From: Pezizomycotina sp. ARF18
Lineage: Eukaryota; Ascomycota
Reading direction: 5' to 3'
DNA length: 30,015 nt
Assembly: GCA_002224055.1 (NCBI GenBank)
Contig: AZLU01000025.1
Location: forward strand, 270,087 to 300,101
Position numbers and translations under genes: made by a program. The notes beneath the pieces were generated by a model that worked only from the letters and a program-made list of their open reading frames with translations, did not search any database and had not been told where the DNA came from. Below, piece after piece: positions 11,440 through 20,235 of the stretch; position 1 is the stretch's first letter; every line of letters begins with the position of its first letter.

Positions 11440-12047
11440 TTGGATCAACATTTCGACGGCCTCCAGTGTTCAGTCCATAAAAAAATCCATCGAGAGGTCT
11501 GTACGGAATGTGTTAATATAGAATAGAGTATTGGTTAGAACCTCTCATCTCTATAATAATTTTTTTCTAAAGGTATTGCCGGTTAATGACTTTATTTATT
11601 ATTTATTTTTCTCCTGTTTTTTTTCGTCGTCGAGCTTCCCGGTGGAAACTGCTGGGTTGGGATAGTTTGGACGTTCGAACCCGAGCGAAGAAAAGCAGCC
11701 ATTCTAATACTAAGTACGAATACCTACTTAAGTATAAACTAATTTAATATTGATCTATGTACCGCTTTAAGAACGTAAAAAAACTATAAGAAGTTGAATA
11801 TAGAAATATACATTGTATGATGACATGACGTGGTGCCGCTTTTAAACTGATTAAAACTCATAGACTTTTTTTTTACACTCGTGAGACAGGATGCGTATAT
11901 AGGTGTATTAAGTAAGTGAGCCCACACTGTAAATCATGAAGCAAGATTGACGAAAGAAACGGAAGAGAAAAATCCCTAATCCTCACAACCGCACAAGGAA
12001 ACTTGGTCGGCTTTACGGTCGAATGCCTTCGCTTGTCGAGGTTACTC
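11440..12047. other. Spacer between two minus-strand genes
   Basis: AT-rich DNA with no gene recognised. It contains the 5' flank of the metallophosphoesterase and the 3' UTR of the TMEM205-like gene. Short T runs are frequent (for example near 11610-11625 and 11867-11874). Confidence 0.5.
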
Positions 12048-12744
12048 TTAAGCTTGATTGAATTTTTCCGAGAATTCGAGACCGTACACGACGGCTCCAT
12101 GATGCTGGTCAGGTTAAGCAAGGCAGATAAACCATGCCACTTCCCGAACCTCTTGTTCAAGCTCTTCATCGGTTCACTGATGAGGACTCGTGGGTTTCTT
12201 CTCTCCCCCTCTCTGCAGTCCTTCCGTAACGTTCTCAAGCTTCTTCCCGTCTGACCCACGGCCGTCGAGCATTTCCTGCCTGTTGCGAAACTCGATGATC
12301 TTGGCCGTGCGCGGGCCGACGAAGAGAGGTTCAGCGCTCCTGTCACTAGTGGCGCCAGCATGGAGTACAGGGCGACCTTGGATTCCCGCAACGACGACGG
12401 CATCAGGTAGATGCAAAGCAGCGAAGGTGAACCTGACATGCTGCGACGTAAATGAAGAATAGCTTCTGCTGAAGTCTGGAGAATTCCTTCTTCGGCAGAA
12501 CTTGGAACTCACTGTGTCGTCGCAAAAAAAAAAAAAAAAGAAGAAAGAAGTCATTAATTATTTGTAACATCGTCTCGTCATGTGTTTCAAAAATAGGCCC
12601 TAGTCTCCAGAAAATAGAGCTGTTACGACCGCAATTACGCACCAACTCCGCCCAGAAACGAGTGATAGACTTGTGAGCCTAGTAGCCATCCGTAGGGTAA
12701 GAAAATGGTAAGAGCTGAGGTCGACAAGTTGAAAGGACGGGCAT
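12048..12744 (-). CDS. TMEM205-like (DUF4149) membrane protein
   Basis: A small multi-helix membrane protein of the eukaryotic TMEM205 / DUF4149 family, whose biochemical role in fungi is not established. Visible blocks in family order: YGWLLGSQVYHSFLGGVGA (first helix), FQVLPKKEFSRLQQKLFFIY (conserved loop into helix 2), LYSMLAPLVTGALNL, a VGPRTAKIIEFRNRQEMLDG block (family: VGP-T-KV-RHQE-DGK), then EPMKSLNKRFGKWHGLSALL and the final helix with stop at 12050-12048. The proposed start is ATG 12744 (MPVLSTCRPQLLPF), which needs one indel to join the first helix. Intron 12638-12512 splits an Ala codon (GC|T). About four frame slips interrupt the rest. It is divergent from the BBP gene, with about 0.75 kb between them. 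Confidence 0.8.
12512..12638 (-). other. Intron of the TMEM205-like gene
   Basis: Donor GTAATT after GGTGC and acceptor GACACAG before TGAGTTCC. Splicing restores the Ala codon and the conserved AEFQVLPKKEF reading. The intron contains a 16-nt A/T run, interrupted by short purine blocks on one side. Confidence 0.75.
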
Positions 12745-13500
12745 AGCTAGCAGCTGCTCGAGACCGAATTGGCAATCGGATAAAGAAAAAAAAAAAAAAA
12801 AAAATTTAAAAACGGGTCGCACAACGCAGAGACCAGCTCCAAAGGATATCGTCTAAAACGCTTTATTTGAACTCTGTATAGATATACGAGCTTTTAAAAA
12901 AAAACTAAGTACAAAGAAACTGAGGAAATACCGGTGAGTGGAGATTGTTGCAATTGAACGCTTTTTTTTTTTTTCTTTTTACTGAGTCGTTATCGTGAAC
13001 GTCGTGTGCAGCAAAAACTGTTGTAGCAAAATTGAGTTACCTCAAAATGGGCTAGAAGATTCTATACTGTGTGGTGTGTGTGCTCTCAAGATTCTATTAT
13101 TTTAATTAGGTATGAGAATAACACAGACTAGGCGATTTATTTAGTCTACAGAATTTTTCTTTTTATTGTTGGATCACGTGCTGTTTGTGTCAAAAACTTT
13201 AGATGCTATGTACCTTTCCACCAAAATTAGAGCGGTCAGGAACCCTAGTAGCAAATTTGAGTGACTAATTTTTTTTTTTCTTAGAAATTGATTTCTTTTG
13301 TTTAGAATTCTTTATGTTAATCTCCCTTTTCAGTCCGCCACTATCCTAACCTTTTCCTTTCTTCCATATATTCGACCAGTTCTTCTTTCTAAATTCATCA
13401 AAATATCCATTTTCTAAATCATCGCTAGACCTTTCGAGTTCATCAGAGATTGCAACAAATATAACGCCTGAGTTTATTCGCATAGCTGCGTCGTTCCAGC
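12745..13500. promoter_or_regulatory. Divergent intergenic region (TMEM205-like / BBP)
   Basis: About 755 bp separate the two divergent starts, so it should hold both promoters. It is AT-rich with A/T runs at about 12785-12803 and 12961-12974. No convincing TATA box was assigned. A minus-strand frame overlapping the BBP start (13346-13618) is antisense to coding sequence and was not accepted as a gene. Confidence 0.4.
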
Positions 13501-15983
13501 ATGTCGTACAGGAAAATCCCTTGGGGATGACCGGAACGAACAACGTTCCTCTGGGAACACGTCGTCGTTTCGGTGGGTCCTCAGAGGCAAGCGCTCCCGC
13601 TGACGAGCCACCATCCAAGAGACCGCCCTCGTCGCACAGCTATGAGGACCCGGCAGCGTCCAAACGCGGCCGAAGCCCTGTCAGAGGTAAGCAATATCAT
13701 CCACAATTTAATTCTGCATAATCTACATTTGATTGCTTCTTACTTACCCTTGGGGCTTTTTTTTCTTCTACTTTCTAGCCGAACCCGCTGAAGATGGAGT
13801 TCGCAAGAGGAAGAAGAAGAATCGTTGGGGCGATGCTACGGACAACAAGGCGGCCGCCTTATGGGATTACCCACGAGAATCGAAGCCGCGATGACTTCGA
13901 ACAGCTGGAGGCGTACACTCTTCACCTTCGTATTGAAGAGATCAGCCAGAAACTTCGTATTAACGATGTGGTTCCTGCCGATGGAGACAGGTAAGTCGAC
14001 TGGTGATTTCTTTCTACTACTTTCCATGATGTGATCATTTCTCACAATCATTTTGTTAAACCTAGTCACCATCTCCGCCTCCTCAGTACGATAATATGGG
14101 TCGCCGTATCAACACCCGTGAATACCGCTACAGGAAGCGCTTGGAAGAGGAACGTCACAAGCTTATTGAGAAAGCCGTGAAGGCCATTCCCAACTACCAT
14201 CCTCCATCCGATTACCGACGCCCAACGAAGACCCAGGAAAAGATCTATGTTCCTGTTAACGATTACCCGGAGATAAACTTTAGTACTAACATCCCCATCC
14301 TTCTTGAATTTAACACTGGCAGCTTGATAGCTCTTCTCTTGAAGAGAGGAATTGTTTCACTTTGCTTTTCGTGCTTTGCTATGCAATTCACAGCAGTGGC
14401 TCCACATTTTCTTTTGTGGATCTGCCAATCTGAACGATTGCTCTTTTTCATATACCTTTGGAACACATATACTAACCTTGAACTCTTCCTCGCCTGAAAG
14501 TCGGTCTTCTAATTGGCCCTCGTGGCAATACTCTCAAAAACATGGAAACTCAGTCGGTGCCAAGATCGCAATCCGAGGCAAAGGCTCTGTCAAGGAAGGA
14601 AAAGGCCGCAGCGATGCAGCTCATGCTTCTAACCAAGAGGAGACCTCCATTGTTTAATCATGGCCGACAGTGAAGAAAGGTGCCAAAGCCAAGAAGCTTG
14701 TCAACGAAGTCATTGAAACAGTACGCGCAAACCCTCGCAGCTTTATTAACCCGAAAATGATTCGTTGGAACCGTGCTAACCATTATTTGAACAGGCCGCT
14801 TCGATTCCAGAAGGTCAAAACGCACTCAAGAGAAACCAGCTTCGAGAACTTGCTGCTCTCAACGGTACCCTTCGTGACGACGAAAACCAGGCTTGTCAAA
14901 ACTGTAAGTTATCCACTTTCTCATTCTCTTTGCTTCTTTTCTCTTATTGATCTGTACTAACACGTTCTAGGCGGTCAAATCGACATCGTAAATACGATTG
15001 CCCAGAACAACGCAACTTCACGGCAACATCATCTGTCGCGTTTGCGGTAATGCTGGACACATGGCACGCGATTGTCCCGACCGTCAACGCGTGGAAAACT
15101 GGCGTAACAACGACGATCGTGGCGGCGGCGGACGCTTCGGTGGAAATAACAATAAGCCGCCTTGGTCAAGGTGATGCGGTTGACCGTGAATACGAACAGC
15201 TCATGCAGGAAGTTTACGGCGGTAATGCGAGCAGCGATTCGACCGGACACAGCGTGCAATTGAAGCTGGACCTGGTGGCGATAATGCTGGAGGAGGAGGC
15301 GGTAACGACAACCGCACGGAAACTACAGGGGTGGCTATCACGGTCGCGATGATCGCGGCGGATACAATGATGGTGAACAGCGTAACTTGAAACCATGGCA
15401 GCGCGGACCGACCGGCGCCGCGGCTCCCTGGCAGAACCGCAGCCGCGAAGACCGCCCGCATCATCATTCTTACAATGGTCCGCTCACGGAGACGGGAACC
15501 AGGGTTCAGGTGGAGGACCACCTCCTTGGGCCTCTGGTGGTGCGGTGGTGGTGGCCGTGCGGGTTATCACGGTGGAAACCATCGCTATGAGAACAAGGAC
15601 CACAGTGCTCCCCACCACCACCCCTCCACAGCCACATGGACAAGGACCAAGTCAGTTCAACTCTTTCCCACCCCGCCGCCGCCTCCAGCGGGCGGGTTTG
15701 GCGGTTACAGTGCTCCGTACGGTGCTCCTGGTATAGGTGGTATGCCGCCAGCGATGGGAGGTCCACCGCCTGGCATGAATCCGTCTTACGTGGTTACAGT
15801 GGACAGTACGAAATATGTCCCTACATGCTCCCCCACCGCCGCCACCACCAGGTGGTGATAGCGCTGCTCCGCCTCCGCCGCCACCGCCGCACCGCCCCCT
15901 GCGGGAGATGCCCTCCACCACCGCCACCTCCGCATAGATTATCCCTCCCACAAATTGCGAGTCACATTTCCTGTCGGCACTGA
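13501..15983 (+). CDS. Branchpoint-bridging protein (BBP/SF1), splicing factor
   Basis: The yeast homologue is Msl5. BBP binds the intron branch-point sequence UACUAAC in early spliceosome assembly. Blocks in order: [11 protein letters not shown] near the N-terminus, [78 protein letters not shown], the KH domain ([37 protein letters not shown]), [20 protein letters not shown], two CCHC zinc knuckles (CQNC through CPEQR, then [17 protein letters not shown]), and a Gly/Pro-rich tail. Family length is about 550-650 residues, which fits. The start is ATG 13501 if one A is missing near 13514; the first ATG in the observed frame is 13527. Introns: 13687-13778, 13991-14065, 14283-14500, 14721-14794, 14904-14970. 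At least nine single-base slips occur, which is improbable in a functional essential gene and points to sequence error. The stop is uncertain (15937-15983) because the Pro-rich tail also slips. Confidence 0.92.
14283..14500 (+). other. BBP intron 3 with a TACTAAC at both ends
   Basis: The intron splits the Ile codon of PEINF-I-GLLIG in the KH domain. The donor is GTACTAAC, so the 5' splice site overlaps an exact TACTAAC (14284-14290). The expected branch point, TACTAAC at 14470-14476, lies 24 nt before the acceptor GAAAG. At 218 nt it is the longest BBP intron; the others are 67-92 nt. Confidence 0.8.
14904..14970 (+). other. BBP intron 5 in the first zinc knuckle
   Basis: Donor GTAAGT and acceptor TTCTAG, with canonical TACTAAC at 14955-14961. 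It splits the second Cys codon of the first CCHC knuckle (T|GC). Downstream the frame is lost by one missing G near 14982. Confidence 0.8.
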
Positions 15984-16611
15984 TGTCCGCAGCTCGTTAT
16001 TATCCAGCCTGAGACACTAACAACTGACAAGCTTTACCGAAGAGAACTCATTGACCAAAGCTTCCCTCGGGTTACTTGCAAATCTTTTGTATTTTTATGT
16101 TTTTCTTATATGTCTTTTTCTTTTTGCTATAAAATATCTACAGCAGGCCAGCATGTGACATGCAAACTCTAGCAAGCCGTGACTACTAATAACACGCTAC
16201 GATTTGCCTGTGGTAAACTCGATTGACTGCTAGCTCATTTAGATGTGTAATTTTTTTTTCTTTTCCTTTTCTATGATTTTCTATATTATGTTTCTCTCCG
16301 TCTCTTCTTTTTCTTTTCTTTTCTTTCTTTTTTTTTCTATGTCCATTCTCCATTTCTTTCAATCTCATTATCTTGTTCCAAAAATTGTTCGAAAGATGCT
16401 GCTTATTGTTGATGGCCATCTTCAAATCTCTAAGACATCAGACGCGTTTTATATGTACTAACGATCAAAGATAGCTTTTGTTACTTACTAAAAGTTCGTA
16501 CTAACGGTCATCTAACCAAGAACAAAGTGAGAAGTTGGCAGGGAGAATATAACTAACTTTTGTGAGCTACTAACTGGCACTAACTAAACCGTCTACCTGA
16601 TGTTATCATTG

Positions 16612-16630
16612 TTCCTATTATTCTTTCAGC
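16612..16630 (+). other. Strong 3' splice-site-like sequence
   Basis: A pyrimidine tract ends in CTTTCAG, about 45-60 nt after TACTAACTGGCACTAAC. This is ordinary branch-to-acceptor geometry, so part of the downstream cluster may belong to a 3' UTR intron or to a separate spliced RNA. No unique donor could be assigned. Confidence 0.35.
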
Positions 16631-16723
16631 ACTTTTTACTTACAAATATTCTCCCGATGTGATGACTGACCGACTGACCGCTGAAGGCCTGAAACTGACA
16701 TTGGTTGTTCTGAGACCTCTAAC

Positions 16724-16733
16724 TATATAAAAG
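16724..16733 (+). promoter_or_regulatory. TATA-box-like sequence
   Basis: TATATAAAAG. A second TATATAAG lies at 16866-16873, 32 nt before an ATG at 16905. Either could drive an unrecognised plus-strand transcript. Confidence 0.35.
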
Positions 16734-16904
16734 TGCCTAACAAACGCCGGGACTAACGTAGCGAACTAACATTAATTTGCTCATCTCGGACCTGTCAAAG
16801 ATAATCGATCTTTTTGTATACCCTGTTAAAACGAAGCGAACCCTACTGATCCCTGCGCAGCTGTTTATATAAGCTCAGCTACGCTTCTCCCCTTTATCCA
16901 CTTC

Positions 16905-16962
16905 ATGAGCTATAGTCCACTTAGAATCGCGACAGTTTTCACCTTCATTGTTGCTCATGGAA
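16905..16962 (+). CDS. Candidate first exon of a small secreted protein
   Basis: The ATG at 16905 opens 19 codons that look like a short signal peptide (SPLRIATVFTFIVAHG). It ends exactly at a GTAAGA donor (16963), and a TATA box lies 32 nt upstream. No downstream exon could be assigned with confidence: a GCCAG acceptor near 17561, preceded by AACTAATAAC, is in phase, but its product is not recognised. The call rests only on the order TATA, ATG, hydrophobic segment, donor. Confidence 0.25.
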
Positions 16963-16974
16963 GGTAAGATGTAC

Positions 16975-17655
16975 GAACAAGGTGGGTCAGATCTAGTATT
17001 CTAGTTCACATGCTTGCGACTCTATCATCACACTCTTTAAGGGTACGCTATACTTTGATACCCTAATCTTGTACAACGACTCGAAATCACTTTTGAAGAT
17101 TTGACACTCAATTATGTGGCTGTTCTTCTTTCCTTTCCTTTGCGCACCGTTTTTGACTGATGCAAGATTCTCAAGCTCCAACAGCTTATTTTGCGTCGTA
17201 TAATTTTCTTTCTCTTTCTTTCTTTACATTTCTGGGGGCTTTCTATTCATCCTATCAAGCCCCTCTCTCTCAGCGTGCGTGGTGCGACAATTTGAGCGAA
17301 ATAACAATGACCCATTAAAAATTACAATATTCTTTGAAAAAGATATCAAACGGATGTAATAATATGAAAAGTGATGTTTAGCAAAATATGTGATTGTTCT
17401 CAATTTAAGCACAAATATTGTCAACAACAGCGCAAACTGAAGACCTGCCATGAAATCTTCTCCTCAGCTTCTATCTAAATTACTATTGAAGTTAATGGTG
17501 GTGAACTGTCTGCCTGGGGTTCGTGATGTTCAACTAATAACTTCGTCCGAATCAACCGCCAGGATTCTCGGATGGTCAAAATCCTCGAAGCAGCGAAGAG
17601 CTCGAAGCAGGCGGCAATATTATTCACCAAATGGAGTAACCATCCTGTTAGGTCT

Positions 17656-17686
<31 letters not shown>

Positions 17687-18376
17687 CTTAATCCTTTCAT
17701 ATCAGACTATGATTATAAATCGAAGCCCAGCACTCATTGATCTTATGAATAGCTGTGTCACGTTGATAGTAATATTTTATGAAATATACAGTCAAGCTTT
17801 TTTTTTTTGTTGTAATGTTGCGGATGTGATATCGGGAGACTCAGGTTTACCCGCAGAATAGAATAGAAGCATCCTTTCGGCTGAGAACCCGAAATTTTGA
17901 CTTTTGAAGGCGTGATCACAATCTATTCTATATCGGAGTCTAAAGAATTGAATCACGAAAATCACGTCATGACAATCCATGGCATCACCTGCAGGTCACC
18001 GTTCAAAGTTACTTGGCTAGTTTGAGGCCTCCCCTTGTTAGTACTAGATGGAGTTAATAAAAGCTCCACGGCGTCCGTAATTTATCCGAATGGCTTCTTT
18101 GAGCTAAATAAGTCCAAAATTGTATAGTGGATCACTCGAGGAATTGAATTAATAATTCAAAATTCATAAAAAAAAAAAAAAAAAAAAAAAAGGTACTAAA
18201 AGTAAAGGTGGGCGGGGTCGTTGGCGGGGTTCTTGCATATTTTGCATGGTTTTTTAAAGTTGCGAGTCGTTAGTGTATACATTTAGAATTAATGTTCAAG
18301 CTTCCATGGCGGCACACTGTTTTCCGCGCCGTGGTTAAATCCAACTCCAAACTCCCACCGCTATTACTGCTACCAC
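16975..18376. other. Spacer upstream of the GST gene
   Basis: No family match. A 96-codon plus-strand frame starting at ATG 17450 (KSSPQLLSKLLLKLMVVN) runs into a long T tract (17655-17686) and is not supported as a gene by itself. An A24 run lies at 18168-18191. Confidence 0.45.
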
Positions 18377-18384
18377 TATAAAAG
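18377..18384 (+). promoter_or_regulatory. TATA box of the GST gene
   Basis: TATAAAAG lies 65 nt before the upstream ATG (18449) and 164 nt before the family-like ATG (18548). It is preceded by a pyrimidine-rich stretch. The spacing suits a transcript that includes both start codons. Confidence 0.5.
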
Positions 18385-18547
18385 CCAGCTCCAGCGACCA
18401 CTGCTACTCTTTCCTGCTTCTTCTTCATCCTACTGCAACAGGTCATTAATGACAACTAGAGTCCAACAATTAGCATCGCACTTTTCTAGTACTTCGGCTG
18501 CATCTGACAATATTGAAAATACTACCGGTTTTTTGAATATCTTGAAT

Positions 18548-19731
18548 ATGTCTTCCGACGGTCCTCACCCTATCACTCTTTACACGGCGCAGACGCCGAA
18601 CGGGTATGTTATTTAGGCTTGAAATTTTTGATTAGCCCAGGAAAGACCGTTAAAAAGTTATTATGGCAGAAGAGGTTGGTTTACTAATATTTGTTGTATT
18701 TTCATTACTGTAGTGTCAAGATTTCCATTGCCTTGGAGGAACTTGGAGTGAGTGTCGCTTCACTTTTCGAGAGACTGTTTAGCTTTAACTGGACAGCAAA
18801 GGATCAATTACTCTCGAAAGCAGGCTAAGATTATTTGGAAGATCGGAAAAGCTAACGTTTTGCAATTGCTTGTCGTTTCTGTAGCTGCCATACAATGTCC
18901 AGAAGGTTTCGCTCATGAAGAACGAGCAGAAGGAAGACTGGTTTATCAAGCTGAATCCTAACGGCAGGATACCGACCATCGTAAGCAAAAACAATTCCTC
19001 CTGATAAAAATCGTATATTCTTTCTACTCGAATAACAAGGGTAAATTCACTAAACATGTTTTTGCGATATCCAACAGGAAGACAAGAACGGCCCAGACGG
19101 AAAGCCCATCTCCGTATTCGAGAGCGGTGCGATCCTCCTGTACCTCGTCGACACGTACGACAAGGATACAAATGAGCTACCCCAAGAACTCCAGGGAGTA
19201 CTTTGAGATGCTGGAGTGGATCTTCTTCCAGAACGCCGGCGTCGGTCCGATGCAAGGGCAGGCGAACCACTTTTTTCCGCTATGCGCCGGAGAAGATCCA
19301 ATACGGTATCAACAGGTAGGGACCCTTTTTCTCTCCATCTACCGTATGCGTTAGTATTTGCTGATAGGTTGGGATTTATATCGTAGGTACCAGAACGAAA
19401 CCCGCCGCCTCTACGGCGTCCTGAACAAGAGGCTCGAGGAGCAATCCAGCGGCTGGCTCGTCGGCGACCACATCTCCATCGCCGACGTCACGACGGTCGG
19501 CTGGGTCAACAGCGCCCCCTGGGCCGGTATTGACCTCGACGAGTTCCCCAAGGTCAAGGATGGCTCGAGAGGATCAGGAACCGTCCGGCGGCCAGGAAGG
19601 GCTTCGACGTCCCGAGCCGAGCCAGCTCAGCAAGATCCAGGGAAACAAGGAGGAAGAGGATAAGCAGCCGCCGAAGCTGGCAAGTGGGTCCAGGAGGTAT
19701 GAAGCAGGACGCGCAGAAGCCGTCGAAGTAA
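18548..19731 (+). CDS. Glutathione S-transferase, Ure2/YfcG-like
   Basis: A cytosolic enzyme expected to conjugate or reduce with glutathione. The thioredoxin-like half reads [61 protein letters not shown] and [18 protein letters not shown]; the E-S pair in FESGAI is the family's glutathione gamma-Glu contact. The helical half reads [60 protein letters not shown] and [13 protein letters not shown]. Introns: 18604-18713, 18748-18884, 18981-19077 and about 19316-19386. Frame slips occur near 19170, in the T run 19271-19276 (one T too many), near 19560, near 19615, at 19664-19668 and near 19694. Corrected, the protein ends at TAA 19729-19731 and is about 260 residues, normal for the family. An in-frame ATG at 18449 adds 33 residues (see findings). 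Confidence 0.92.
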
Positions 19732-19739
19732 AAAGCTTG

Positions 19740-20235
19740 TGAAACGAGGATTTTCCTAAATTGTAATATTATTACGTAATGTAGCTGTAGCTATTAAGTG
19801 TAGTAGTGTTGTTTATTCTAGCTATACTTCACTTCTGCATGTTTTATCAACACAGATGTCACCAGAAAAAAAAAATAATTGAAATTTGGTAGCATAAACT
19901 CTCTTAACTTCAAGTATCATGAATAATAAAGCTGAGAAAAGGACGACTCGCATTTATAGCCATTGTATCAAGCATCGCGAAGCTCAAAGTCGCAAAATTG
20001 TAGAGACGTAGGTGCGCGCAAGAGCGTGTGTCGTCGAGCTTCCCTTGAACTCTCTCACCTTTTCCCAACGTTCCACGGTTGCATTTTCTGCCGCACTTCT
20101 TTCATTCCTTCAAAATTCCTCGAAAGTAGCTATCCTCGCAAAGAAAGCAATTGTATATTTAAACTACAAACCTCCTAGTATTCTTGACTCGGAATAGCTG
20201 AGAATAAGTATACTCCAGCAGCACAGTAGAGCCTC
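19740..20235. other. GST 3' flank and Sec39 5' flank
   Basis: About 500 bp with no gene recognised. AATAAA-like sequence occurs at 19922-19930 (GAATAATAAAGC) and could serve polyadenylation of the GST transcript. Confidence 0.4.

Larger units (their letters stand above)
16015..16770 (+). promoter_or_regulatory. ACTAAC motif cluster downstream of BBP
   Basis: Eight exact ACTAAC hexamers lie on the plus strand at 16016, 16457, 16500, 16552, 16569, 16579, 16752 and 16765. Three of them are full TACTAAC (16456, 16499, 16568). TACTAAT (16184) and TACTAAA (16486) also occur. ACTAAC is otherwise rare: outside the BBP locus I found one on the plus strand (about 3466) and about four on the minus strand. 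The cluster would lie in the BBP 3' UTR or a downstream transcript. It is the binding site of the protein encoded next to it, so autoregulation is a reasonable hypothesis. No expression data are available. Confidence 0.55.

Noticed and set aside
11660-11700. TTCGAAC resembling a tRNA T-loop on the minus strand
   Set aside because: The flanking bases do not form a T-stem and no acceptor or anticodon arms fit.
13346-13618. Minus-strand frame over the BBP start
   Set aside because: It is antisense to the conserved BBP N-terminus and has no family motif of its own.
14670-14960. Plus-strand 96-codon frame in BBP
   Set aside because: It reads through BBP intron 4 and leaves frame in intron 5; it is a mix of a real exon and intron.
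15652-15951. Gly-rich minus-strand frame
   Set aside because: Antisense to the Pro-rich tail of BBP; Gly-rich shadows of CCN repeats are expected.
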